From assembly GCF_000421405.1 (NCBI RefSeq), contig NZ_ATWY01000009.1:1-64000 (forward strand): a stretch of DNA of 64,000 nt. The letters are read 5' to 3'. This document shows positions 27,164 to 35,181 of the stretch, piece by piece (the first letter of the stretch is position 1; every line of letters starts with the position of its first letter). A program made the translations under genes and the position numbers. Source of the stretch: Butyrivibrio sp. NC2007 (GTDB taxonomy: Bacteria > Bacillota > Clostridia > Lachnospirales > Lachnospiraceae). Below the pieces are notes generated by a model. The model had not been told where the DNA came from. It worked only from the letters and a program-made list of their open reading frames with translations, and ran no database searches.

Positions 27164-27481
27164 CTACTGTATAGAAGTTATTTTTATCCTGGCACAGTAG
27201 CGTTTTTTACTATCTACGCAAGTACCTACTGTATATGCATGTTTTTACTTTCTATACAGTAAGATTTTCCTTGTTAAACCATACCATATCCATATGTAAG
27301 AGCTTTTTAGCAACTTTTTCAACAGTATCTATTGCAAATCTATTTCCATACAGTAGCATCTCACTGAATCTTGTGCTCTCTCTGACTGTAAATACAAACT
27401 TTTCGTTCATATACAGTAGCTTTGCATGATGCAGTGATTTCCGCTTACGGTATGCACATAGGTTTTGCATGTATACAGCCG
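27164..27481. repeat. array A: inverted word pairs CTACTGTA / TACAGTAG at 37-bp span
   Basis: Left words start at 27164, 27226, 27320, 27383 and 27445. Right words start 29 bases later at 27193, 27226+29, 27349, 27412 and 27474, so each unit spans 37 bp. Units 1, 2 and 4 match well; unit 3 (CAACAGTA) and unit 5 (TTACGGTA/TACAGCCG) are degenerate. Unit starts are 62, 94, 63 and 62 bases apart. Interiors differ but are T-rich. The rest of 27011-27562 has only family-1 and family-2 repeats. A 72-residue open frame crosses the array but has no ribosome binding site or recognisable domain. Function unknown. Confidence 0.65.
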
Positions 27482-27500
27482 TCTTAAAGGACTAGGCAAC

Positions 27501-27550
27501 AAAAAAGAGTCAAAAAGAACCGTCCCCATTGACTCCCCATTGACTCCTTT
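27501..27550. repeat. family-1 repeat, degenerate
   Basis: GAGTCAAAAAGAACCGTCCC and two copies of CATTGACTCC lie just after the stop of the leftward amidohydrolase gene. This is a decayed version of the family-1 unit with an A6 tract beside it. Confidence 0.65.
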
Positions 27551-27562
27551 TATTTGATTGAT

Positions 27563-28492
27563 TCATATTTCCAAAAGCTTGGCTGCATTTTCTCCAAGGA
27601 TGAGCTTTTGCTCTTTCTCTGATAAAGGCAATTTTTCAATAAACCGCCTGCTCTCTTTCTGTTTAGTCCAGGGACTGTCGGAGCCAAAGAGCATACGTTC
27701 CGGGCCAAAGGCGCGGATGATCTTCATGTAACCATTAGAATCTAGCATTCTAGTGTCCTTATCGTCCCAGTAGCCATCGCCATTAGGCTCAATGTAATCA
27801 GATGAAAACGAAGTATCCAGGTACACCCCTGTATCAGCAAGAAGCTCCGGAACCTCATCCCAGTTTGTCCAGCCACCCATATGAGCAAGTATAAACTTAA
27901 AACCACTATCCTTCTTGTCACCTTCTCCCGGCAGGATCAGATTATGGCTATTACCTTCAATCTCATTCCAAACATTTCTGCACATCTTTGGTGAGCAATG
28001 AACTACACCCGGAAATCCGATATCAATGCCAGCATGTGTCAGAACAATAAGTCCGTTCTCCGCTGCGCAATCAATTATTCTAAGGAACTTTACGTCATCT
28101 ATGTCACATTTTTGATAGACAGGATGGAGCTTGATTCCCTTAATCCCATGTTCTGCTATTCTTCTTAGCTCCGTCCGATAATCAGAAAACTCAGGATGGA
28201 TGCAGCCAAACGAAAGAACTCTTCTCCTTCCAGATACATCACTGTCATTATTCTCATCAAAGTATTTTTCATTATTTCTCAGCGATGAATCGTTGACCTT
28301 CACAACTTGCGACGGAGCTGTCGCAACAGGAACAACCACCGAGACATCTATGTCAGCTTCCTCCATAGAGGCCAGAATCCCACTAACTGTCCCATCCGTA
28401 TGTGCCTTAATGTGTGCTTCCCTGCTCAGCGCGTCTATTGCTCCGGCAGCAATCTTATCCGGAAATGTATGTGTATGAATATCAATGACCAT
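27563..28492 (-). CDS. amidohydrolase-family metal-dependent hydrolase
   Basis: A 309-residue TIM-barrel amidohydrolase. It opens with the metal motif MVIDIHTHTFPDKIA. Later come GIKLHPVYQ, LTHAGIDIGFPG, FILAHMGGWTNWDEVPELL, YLDTSFS and RMLFGSDSPWTKQ, the order found in Amidohydro_2 enzymes (aminocarboxymuconate decarboxylase-like or uronate/lactone hydrolases). The substrate is not evident. The ATG at 28492 is chosen because the longer frame starts at a TTG without a ribosome binding site. It follows the SSS symporter gene across a terminator-like hairpin and may share that transporter's substrate. Confidence 0.85.
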   Translation of the reverse strand: MVIDIHTHTFPDKIAAGAIDALSREAHIKAHTDGTVSGILASMEEADIDVSVVVPVATAPSQVVKVNDSSLRNNEKYFDENNDSDVSGRRRVLSFGCIHPEFSDYRTELRRIAEHGIKGIKLHPVYQKCDIDDVKFLRIIDCAAENGLIVLTHAGIDIGFPGVVHCSPKMCRNVWNEIEGNSHNLILPGEGDKKDSGFKFILAHMGGWTNWDEVPELLADTGVYLDTSFSSDYIEPNGDGYWDDKDTRMLDSNGYMKIIRAFGPERMLFGSDSPWTKQKESRRFIEKLPLSEKEQKLILGENAAKLLEI

Positions 28493-28530
28493 ATCGGTTA
28501 ATCGCTCCAATCATGTCTTAATTTAAAATC

Positions 28531-28550
28531 GCCCCAGGTCTCCCCGGGGC
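28531..28550 (-). terminator. hairpin between symporter and amidohydrolase genes
   Basis: GCCCC and GGGGC close a short loop. GATTTTAAAT follows on the minus strand. Probably a partial terminator of the symporter transcript. Confidence 0.55.
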
Positions 28551-28569
28551 GCGCGTATAGTCTTTATAA

Positions 28570-30117
28570 TTACTCCTCTTCGTCTGAAAGGGATGTGCTC
28601 TGGTGAACCATGACCTCCTTGTTGTAGCAGGCGAAGGCACCATCCACAAGTGCAGCATCCGGTCTCTTTGTGAAAAGAGATATCACAGGAACAATAACAA
28701 GTCCTGCCAGCATGCAGAATGCTCCGGCGTTGATCGGTGACTGAAGAAGCTTAGGGAAGCTGCTTCTAAATGCCATATTTGCAAGCATTACAACTGTAGA
28801 GAATACAAAGTTAACCCATACAGCAACCTTGGTTGTGCCCCTCCAGTACAGTCCATAGAGGAACGGAGCCAGGAATGCACCTGCCAGAGCTCCCCATGAA
28901 ACACCCATGAGCTGAGCGATGAAGGTCACGTTCTGCTTGTACTGAATGATTGCGATAACAACAGAGATGGCAACGAATACAATTATGAGAGCCCTCATGA
29001 TAAGGAGCTGTCTCTTTTCATCCATCTCCTTGTAAACATGGCCCTTCAAAAGGTCCAAAGTCAGAGTTGAACTGCTGGTAAGAACCAGTGATGAAAGTGT
29101 GGACATTGAAGCTGAAAGTACCAGCACAACCACAACAGCTATAAGGATATCAGGCATGCCTGAGAGCATTGTAGGAATGATTGAGTCGTATCCGCCATTA
29201 GCGATATCAACCTTATCGGAAAAGAGCCTTCCAAAGCCGCCAAGGAAGTAGCATCCGCCGGCAACTACAAAAGCAAAGAATGTAGATACGATTGTTCCCT
29301 TGGAAATTGCTCTCTCACTCTTTATCGCATAGAACTTCTGAACCATCTGAGGAAGTCCCCATGTACCCAGGGATGTAAGAAGTACTACGCCCACAAGGTT
29401 AAGAGGATCGGGTCCAAAGAAAGATGCGAAGATGCCAGGTGTTGTTGAAACACTCTCATCGCTTATTCTTGCAAGGCCGTCGAGAGCTGCAAGGAATCCG
29501 CCCTGACTGTTAAGTACAGATAAAATAACTGCACAGATACCGATCAGCATGATGATACCCTGAATGAAATCGTTGATGGCTGTAGCCATGTATCCGCCGG
29601 CGATAACGTAAATACCGGTGAGTACTGCCATAACAATAACGCAGATAGAATAATCGATATTAAATGCCATACCAAAAAGTCTTGAAAGACCGTTATACAA
29701 TGATGCTGTGTATGGTATCAGGAATATGAAAGTGATGATTGAAGCTGCAATCTTAAGAGATCTTCCGCCAAATCTTGCCGCAAAGAACTGAGGCATTGTT
29801 GCGGAATTAAGATGCTGTGTCATGATCCTGGTTCTACGTCCAAGAATTACCCATGCAAGGAGTGATCCGATAAGGGCATTTCCGATTCCGACCCAGGTAG
29901 ATGCTATTCCGTATTTCCAGCCAAACTGACCGGCGTAACCAACGAAAATAACTGCCGAAAAGTAAGATGTTCCGTAAGCAAAAGCTGTAACCCAGGGGCC
30001 AACAGATCTTCCACCCAAAACGAAACCATTGACATCAGTGGAATTCTTCCTGCAGATGAAGCCGATTGTAAGCATTACTGCAAAGAATACCACCAGTAAC
30101 AGTGCTTTGATAATCAT
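28570..30117 (-). CDS. sodium:solute symporter (SSS family)
   Basis: A 515-residue integral membrane protein with about 13 hydrophobic helices. Typical SSS features are the start FFAVMLTIGFICRKNSTDVN, GGRSVGPWVTAFAYGTSYFSA, and GGYMATAINDFIQGIIMLIG in the middle. The family imports sugars, amino acids or carboxylates with Na+. The start has GGAGGG upstream. Its promoter carries a GCTTTAAAGC palindrome between -35 and -10, related to the ior divergon operators, so a carboxylic or amino acid substrate in the same metabolic circuit is a reasonable guess. Confidence 0.9.
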   Translation of the reverse strand: MIIKALLLVVFFAVMLTIGFICRKNSTDVNGFVLGGRSVGPWVTAFAYGTSYFSAVIFVGYAGQFGWKYGIASTWVGIGNALIGSLLAWVILGRRTRIMTQHLNSATMPQFFAARFGGRSLKIAASIITFIFLIPYTASLYNGLSRLFGMAFNIDYSICVIVMAVLTGIYVIAGGYMATAINDFIQGIIMLIGICAVILSVLNSQGGFLAALDGLARISDESVSTTPGIFASFFGPDPLNLVGVVLLTSLGTWGLPQMVQKFYAIKSERAISKGTIVSTFFAFVVAGGCYFLGGFGRLFSDKVDIANGGYDSIIPTMLSGMPDILIAVVVVLVLSASMSTLSSLVLTSSSTLTLDLLKGHVYKEMDEKRQLLIMRALIIVFVAISVVIAIIQYKQNVTFIAQLMGVSWGALAGAFLAPFLYGLYWRGTTKVAVWVNFVFSTVVMLANMAFRSSFPKLLQSPINAGAFCMLAGLVIVPVISLFTKRPDAALVDGAFACYNKEVMVHQSTSLSDEEE

Positions 30118-30150
30118 AAGATTTTCCCTCCAACAAACATTCTATTTAAT

Positions 30151-30179
30151 ACTGTAACGCTTTAAAGCGTGTTAGTCAA
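30151..30179 (-). promoter_or_regulatory. promoter of symporter gene with internal operator ACGCTTTAAAGCGT
   Basis: On the minus strand TTGACT (30179-30174), 17 bases, TACAGT (30156-30151). The perfect 14-bp palindrome at 30157-30170 fills the spacer, so a bound protein would block polymerase. Confidence 0.7.
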
Positions 30180-30217
30180 GAATGCTTGTGAAGGAAATTG
30201 TATAATTATTTAAAATA

Positions 30218-30362
30218 TTAAAGAAGTGAGCTGATGCAAGCCTCAACGTCAACTACGTCGGCTGTTGGCTCAAATCTTGCAACCACGTTTCCTTCGCGGT
30301 CAATGATGAACTTGGTAAAGTTCCTCTCCCTTTCCTGTCTTAAGTGTGTAATCGTAGATCAT
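30218..30362 (-). pseudogene. glutathione peroxidase, internally deleted
   Basis: The first codons read MIYDYTLKTGKG after an AAGGAGG site, the usual start of bacterial glutathione peroxidases. About 11 codons later the frame shifts directly into the family's C-terminus, RNFTKFIIDREGNVVARFEP and then VDVEACISSLL, ending at TAA 30218. The selenocysteine/cysteine, glutamine and tryptophan active-site region (roughly 110 residues) is gone. A single internal deletion explains this. The gene cannot make an active enzyme. It lies between the symporter and flavodoxin genes. Confidence 0.82.
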
Positions 30363-30401
30363 TATCTTTCCTCCTTAATGTTTATTGTGTTAATATCTCT
30401 T

Positions 30402-30848
30402 TTACCAATTTGCTACTTCATCTGCGTTATGTACAAGCTTGGCATCCAATACCGCAGCGCCCTTGATATACTCTCCGAGTTTCTCGGCTGTCTTACCGAT
30501 TCCGCTTCCGCCGGAAGTTGCGAAGGCGTAAACCTTCTTGCCTTCCCAATTATAATCCTTGCAGAATGTGTAAATTACTCTTGGCGCTGCTGCATACCAG
30601 ATAGGGAAACCAATGTAGATAACGTCATACTTATCGAAATCCTCAACCTTTCCCTTAACAGGAACATCTTTTTTACCAACCTGTTCCTTGTTACATCTTG
30701 AAAGTGGATTGAGGTAGTTAATATCTGCCTTTGTGTAAAGCTCTGTCGGAACGATCTCGAAACAATCAGCTCCGATCTTCTTTGCAAATCCCTCTGCTAC
30801 TGCTTTTGTTGTGCCTTCAGCACTGAAAAATGTTACTAATGTGCTCAT
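30402..30848 (-). CDS. flavodoxin
   Basis: A 148-residue flavodoxin-fold protein. The FMN phosphate loop is near the start, TFFSAEGTTKAVAEGFAKK. It then has DKYDVIYIGFPIWYAAAPRV and KKVYAFATSGGSGIGKTAEKL, the two FMN-stacking loops. It should act as a soluble one-electron carrier or NAD(P)H-linked flavoprotein. GGAGGCAAAGT precedes the ATG. It lies directly upstream of the broken glutathione peroxidase gene, 39 bases away, so the pair may once have formed a redox-stress operon. Confidence 0.9.
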   Translation of the reverse strand: MSTLVTFFSAEGTTKAVAEGFAKKIGADCFEIVPTELYTKADINYLNPLSRCNKEQVGKKDVPVKGKVEDFDKYDVIYIGFPIWYAAAPRVIYTFCKDYNWEGKKVYAFATSGGSGIGKTAEKLGEYIKGAAVLDAKLVHNADEVANW

Positions 30849-30995
30849 ACTTTGCCTCCATATTTTTTAGGCCTGTTATCCCGGGCTTTTATTCTTGATT
30901 TAAAGCTTGTGCAAGCTGAATTGTTTTGTATTTCGCGCAATCTAATTGTATCACATCTTTGTATATTTGCAAATGCTTTTTTGGGGATGGGTGGG

Positions 30996-31796
30996 CTACA
31001 TTAGGTATCTGTTGATATTCTCATATACACTGTGAATATCCAGATCTATATCATTGGATTCCATGGTTATGATCAGATTATCGCCAAGAACAATTCCGTT
31101 CTGTTCGTATATCATTAACTTGTTAAAATTATCCAGGCAATAATCCGCATCTCCAAGCCTGCCTAAATGCTCCCAATATATGGTCTTTCTTTTCTTGATA
31201 TTTAGAGCCACGAAATCAGGATACTTGGTAATACGGTTGTCTAAATCCAAACGCGGCTCATATATATACGGAATTTTCATATTAAACATAGTATCAGCTA
31301 TTATCTTTTCACTCTTACTCTTAGATATCTCTTTATTCATGGTTTCAAATGATCTCTTTGGTGGATATGGATTCTGACATGGTGGCATGGATGCCAGCCA
31401 TTTTTTGATATAATCCTCGTCGGTTGAGATTATAGGAGTTATCATAGCTTTCTTTGCATTACTGGTTTCTTTGTAAATATCTGTGATTGCATTAATATTG
31501 CTATGAATTATATATTTCTCCAATATGCTAATCTGCTCGTTAATCACTTTATTAACCTTCAGCTCATACTCCTTTTGGATGATAGGACGGATTTCATCAA
31601 ACTTCTTCTTATTCACGTAGATACGCTTTCCCGAATTTTCATCTTTGCGATAATACTGATGAAAGTTTCCTCTTGAGGATGTCCGAATACATTCTTCAGG
31701 CGCATTCTTCAGTTTTTTCAAATTCTCATCTGAGCGCTTTTTTAGTTTCTTCAGCAGAATAAGCTGCTTTTCCAGTTCTCTCTTATTGTCTTCCAT
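30996..31796 (-). CDS. uncharacterised protein with PD-(D/E)XK nuclease-like core
   Basis: A 266-residue lysine-rich protein. Residues 1-60 look like a coiled coil or basic helix (KRELEKQLILLKKLKKRSDE). Residues ~150-250 have the spacing of a PD-(D/E)XK core: SEKIIADTMFNMKIPYIYEP, then ITKYPDFVALNI and TIYWEHLGRLGD, that is E, PD and E-x-H with histidine where lysine is usual. Then comes LMIYEQNGIVLGDNLIITME. It is more AT-rich than its neighbours and stands alone, which suggests transfer. Its 5' side faces array B about 430 bases away. The nuclease assignment is inference from pattern; I do not recognise a named family. Confidence 0.6.
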   Translation of the reverse strand: MEDNKRELEKQLILLKKLKKRSDENLKKLKNAPEECIRTSSRGNFHQYYRKDENSGKRIYVNKKKFDEIRPIIQKEYELKVNKVINEQISILEKYIIHSNINAITDIYKETSNAKKAMITPIISTDEDYIKKWLASMPPCQNPYPPKRSFETMNKEISKSKSEKIIADTMFNMKIPYIYEPRLDLDNRITKYPDFVALNIKKRKTIYWEHLGRLGDADYCLDNFNKLMIYEQNGIVLGDNLIITMESNDIDLDIHSVYENINRYLM

Positions 31797-32226
31797 AGTT
31801 ATTCCTTTAACTTTCTGTACTTTTTACTTTCCTTTACTCTGATATTTTTTGTCACTGGTATAATCTACAATTAACAATGACATTTCTTAAAAATTGGTGG
31901 AACCGGTCATCTGGATAATTCTCGTGTAATAAAACTGATAGATTTAGTAATGAATACAGTGAGATTTGATGTGATGATGGCAGAACGCCACTACCGGTAT
32001 ATAACTGATCAACATTCAGATTATACTTCACAATCCGTATCAGACTGATGATGATATTAGCATAATTTAGACTGATTAGTCTTTAAGAATTTATGAAGAA
32101 TTATTAATTTTAAGAGGGTATATCTTAAGAATTTTACGTAATATCGCTCATATAAAGCACTTGATCAAGCTTGTATATTGAATAGCGCAGCACTGTTTAT
32201 GAATTTACTCAAAAGCGTTAGCAAAA
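31797..32226. other. AT-rich intergenic stretch left of array B
   Basis: No convincing gene. One 59-codon open stretch at about 31886-32065 (KIGGTGHLDNSRVIKLIDLV..) lacks a start codon with a ribosome binding site and resembles no family I know; it may be a remnant. The nuclease-like gene's upstream region lies here. Confidence 0.4.
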
Positions 32227-32461
32227 GTCATGCCAATAGAGGAAAATATCAACTGGCATGACATGCACTTTAGGGCTTGTCATGCGGATGCACCAATTCG
32301 CCTATTCGGCATGAATATATTTGTAGTGAAAGTCATGCCAATAGCATTTTTTCTTGTTGCGCATGATAACATAGTCATGCTATATCAAGATTTTTTAGAA
32401 GAGCATGACTTTCCATGGTTCCAAAGTCATGCCAAATCAAATATTTGCACAAGAGCATGAC
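32227..32461. repeat. array B: five inverted word pairs GTCATGCC / GGCATGAC at 36-37-bp span
   Basis: The words alternate strictly in orientation. Plus words start at 32227, 32279, 32332, 32374 and 32426. Minus words start at 32254, 32308, 32361, 32403 and 32455. Outer spans are 36, 37, 36, 36 and 36 bp, and unit starts are 52, 53, 42 and 52 bases apart. The best copies extend to AAAGTCATGCCAA and GCATGACTTTGG. Interiors of about 20 nt are unrelated to each other. Stems could form hairpins in RNA or single-stranded DNA, or bind a protein dimer. There is no CRISPR-length direct repeat. Confidence 0.75.
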
Positions 32462-32489
32462 TTTGGTCTACACGATAAGTCAATAGAGA

Positions 32490-32640
32490 CCATGCTCGCT
32501 CGAAATCGCATGGCGAATCCCTCTACCCCGCCATGCCTGCTCGAAATCGCCCTGGCGATTCCCACTCTGTGCGCAGAAGTGCAACGAAATCACAGATTTC
32601 TGCACTTCTAGTGTCGCTTGACGGCATTCGCCGTATACCG
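32490..32640. repeat. GC-richer direct repeat and hairpin block
   Basis: Two direct copies of GCTCGAAATCGCnnTGGCGAnTCCC begin near 32498 and 32540, 42 bases apart. A hairpin GAAGTGC..GCACTTC spans about 32577-32609 with an inner GAAATC/GATTTC pairing, then CGGCATTCGCCG. It lies between array B and the leuS terminator. It looks REP-like; no gene is present. Confidence 0.55.
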
Positions 32641-32642
32641 AA

Positions 32643-32687
32643 ACAAAAAAATCCTCCACATCGTGCAAGCACGAGTGGAGGCCTTTT
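32643..32687. terminator. bidirectional terminator after leuS
   Basis: CCTCCAC (32653-32659) pairs with GTGGAGG (32675-32681) with inner TCGTGC/GCACGA. A7 lies on the left and T6 on the right, so it can end leuS transcription and shield it from the right. Confidence 0.85.
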
Positions 32688-32704
32688 TTATTTCGCTGCA
32701 TGGC

Positions 32705-35134
32705 TCACTTTACAACAATGTTAACAATCCTGCCGGGAACATAAATCTCTTTAACAATAGTCTTGCCTTCAAGCTTATCAGCAATAAGCTCTTTACCCTT
32801 GGCGATAACTTCGTCCTTAGGATCTTCCTTGCCGATGGAGAGCTTCTCTTTAACCTTACCGTTGATCTGAACTGCGATCTCAACAGTATCCTCAACGCAC
32901 TTGGACTCATCATAGGTTGGCCATGGCTCAAATGCGATGGTGTTATCGTGGCCAAGGAGCTGCCAGATCTCCTCACCTACGTGAGGGCAGATGCAGGAGA
33001 ACATCTTGATGAAGTTCTCAGCATACTCTCTTGGGCACTTGCCTTCCTTGTAAACTGCGTTTACGAAGATCATCATCTGGGCGATGGCTGTGTTGAAGCC
33101 AAGTTCCTCAAAATCACCTGAAACCTTCTTAACAGTCTGGTGATATACCTTCTCGAGGTTTCCGCCTGACTGCTCAGTAATATTAGAAGGCTCTGTAAAG
33201 AATGTATATACACGGCCTATGAACTTTCTTGCGCCGGTAACTGCTGCTGAGTTCCAGGGTTTTGAAACCTCAAGAGGTCCCATGAACATCTCGTAGAGAC
33301 GAAGTGTGTCAGCGCCGTACTCTTCAACAATATCACTTGGATTAACAACGAACTCAGGGAATCTCTTACCCATCTTGATTCCGTTTTCGCCAAGGATCAT
33401 TCCCTGATGTACGAGCTTCTTGAAAGGCTCTTTTACAGGAGAAAGACCCTTATGATAAAGGAATCTATTCCAGATACGTGAGTACATAAGGTGTCCTACA
33501 GCATGCTCAGGTCCGCCGATGTAAAGGTCAACCGGCATCCAGTGCTTAAGAAGCTCCTGATTAGCAAACTCTTTATCGTTATCCGGATCGATATATCTTA
33601 AGAAGTACCATGAAGAACCTGCACTACCGGGCATTGTTGATGTCTCTCTTGTGCCCTTAAGTCCGTTCTTGTCATAGGCCTTCCACTCTGTTGCATTCTC
33701 AAGAGGAGCCTTACCGTTCTTGCCCTTGTAATCTTCAAGCTCAGGAAGGATGACAGGAAGCTCTGAATCATCGAGGAATACGATGCTTCCGTCCTCTTTG
33801 TATACACATGGAACAGGCTCGCCCCAGTAACGTTGTCTTGCGAAGATCCACTCACGGAAGTGGTAGTTGACCTTCTCTCTTGCAACGCCCATATCTACGA
33901 GCTTCTTGGTAATAGCCTTCTTGGCCTCTTCTACTGTAAGGCCGTCAAACTCCTCAGAGTTCATAAGGATGCAGCCCTTGCCGAGATAATCCTGCTTCTC
34001 AAATGCATGTGCGGAAATATCAACTGTTCCCTCTGCATTGTTGATTACCTGGATAAGCGGAAGCTTATGAACTTCTGCATACTCAAAGTCTCTCTGATCG
34101 TGAGCAGGTACAGCCATAACAGCACCTGTACCGTAGCTTGCAAGAACGAAATCACCGATAAAGAGTGGAACTTCCTTGCCGTTTACAGGGTTGATAGCAT
34201 AAAGTCCCTTAAGAGGACATCCTGACTTGGTCTTGTTAAGATCTGTACGATCAAGGTCGTTCTTCTTGAGTGTCTCGTCAATGTATGCCTGAACTTCTTC
34301 AGGATTCTCAACGCGGTCCATAAGTCCCTTAACAATCTCTCCGTCGGGAGCAAGAACCATGAATGTGATACCGTAAATTGTCTCGATACATGTGGTGAAG
34401 ATTGAGAACTCTCCGCCGCCGACAATCTTGAAATCAACCTCTACACCGGTTGACTTACCGATCCAGTTTCTCTGGATCTCTTTTGTTGACTCAGGCCAGT
34501 CGATCTCGTTGAGGCCGTCAAGAAGCTCCTCAGCAAATGCCTGCTGGTCGATTACCCACTGCTTCATCATCTTCTTTACAACAGGGTATCCGCCACGCTC
34601 TGACTTACCGTCAATAACCTCATCATTTGAAAGAACTGTACCAAGCTCCTCACACCAGTTAACAGGCATGTCGATGTGCTTAGCATAACCTGCTTCGTAG
34701 AGCTTTTTGAAGATCCACTGTGTCCACTTGTAGAACTTGGGATCACTGGTTGCGATCATCTTGGACCAGTCGTAGTCAAATCCGAGCTCTTTGAGCTGCT
34801 TACTGAAGGTCTGAATATTCTTCTCTGTAAATCCTGCAGGATGATTACCTGTTGTTACAGCATACTGCTCAGCAGGAAGTCCGAAGGAGTCGTATCCCAT
34901 GGGATGAAGAACGTTATATCCTTGCATACGCTTCATACGTGACATGATATCTGTAGCTGTGTATCCTTCCGGATGACCTGCGTGAAGACCTACTCCTGAA
35001 GGATATGGAAACATATCAAGTGCATAATACTTGGGCTTTGAAAAATCCCAGACATCTGTCTTAAAGGTCTGATTCTCCTCCCAGTATTTCTGCCACTTCT
35101 TTTCAATTGCGTGATGGTTATATACTTCTGCCAT
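32705..35134 (-). CDS. leuS: leucyl-tRNA synthetase
   Basis: An 809-residue class I synthetase. The HIGH-type motif is GLHAGHPEGYTATD near residue 50. The CP1 editing domain includes TTCIETIYGITF and GTGAVMAVPAHDQRDFEYA. The MIIGEPV-like core is RQRYWGEPVPC. The signature lysine loop reads GENGIKMGKRFPEFVVNPSD, so KMSKS is replaced by KMGKR with both functional lysine positions changed only in the last residue. The length fits the bacterial form. It charges tRNA-Leu in the cytoplasm. The start follows GAGGAG. It lies 47 bases downstream of the ArsB/NhaD gene. Confidence 0.97.
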   Translation of the reverse strand: MAEVYNHHAIEKKWQKYWEENQTFKTDVWDFSKPKYYALDMFPYPSGVGLHAGHPEGYTATDIMSRMKRMQGYNVLHPMGYDSFGLPAEQYAVTTGNHPAGFTEKNIQTFSKQLKELGFDYDWSKMIATSDPKFYKWTQWIFKKLYEAGYAKHIDMPVNWCEELGTVLSNDEVIDGKSERGGYPVVKKMMKQWVIDQQAFAEELLDGLNEIDWPESTKEIQRNWIGKSTGVEVDFKIVGGGEFSIFTTCIETIYGITFMVLAPDGEIVKGLMDRVENPEEVQAYIDETLKKNDLDRTDLNKTKSGCPLKGLYAINPVNGKEVPLFIGDFVLASYGTGAVMAVPAHDQRDFEYAEVHKLPLIQVINNAEGTVDISAHAFEKQDYLGKGCILMNSEEFDGLTVEEAKKAITKKLVDMGVAREKVNYHFREWIFARQRYWGEPVPCVYKEDGSIVFLDDSELPVILPELEDYKGKNGKAPLENATEWKAYDKNGLKGTRETSTMPGSAGSSWYFLRYIDPDNDKEFANQELLKHWMPVDLYIGGPEHAVGHLMYSRIWNRFLYHKGLSPVKEPFKKLVHQGMILGENGIKMGKRFPEFVVNPSDIVEEYGADTLRLYEMFMGPLEVSKPWNSAAVTGARKFIGRVYTFFTEPSNITEQSGGNLEKVYHQTVKKVSGDFEELGFNTAIAQMMIFVNAVYKEGKCPREYAENFIKMFSCICPHVGEEIWQLLGHDNTIAFEPWPTYDESKCVEDTVEIAVQINGKVKEKLSIGKEDPKDEVIAKGKELIADKLEGKTIVKEIYVPGRIVNIVVK

Positions 35135-35181
35135 AACTAAAGCTCCTCTTTATATTCAAAATATTAAAATCGATTATACCA

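Noticed and set aside
27252..27470. 72-residue leftward open frame across array A
   Set aside because: No ribosome binding site and no recognisable fold. The repeated words of the array run through it, so the open frame is probably incidental.
30234..30701. 155-residue rightward open frame
   Set aside because: Antisense to the flavodoxin gene and the glutathione peroxidase remnant. No supporting signals.
31886..32065. 59-codon open stretch with protein-like composition
   Set aside because: No start codon with a ribosome binding site and no family resemblance. At most a remnant.
32227..32461. CRISPR array
   Set aside because: The repeated words are only 7-13 bases and alternate in orientation. 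There is no direct repeat of 23-47 bp, no regular spacer and no cas gene nearby.
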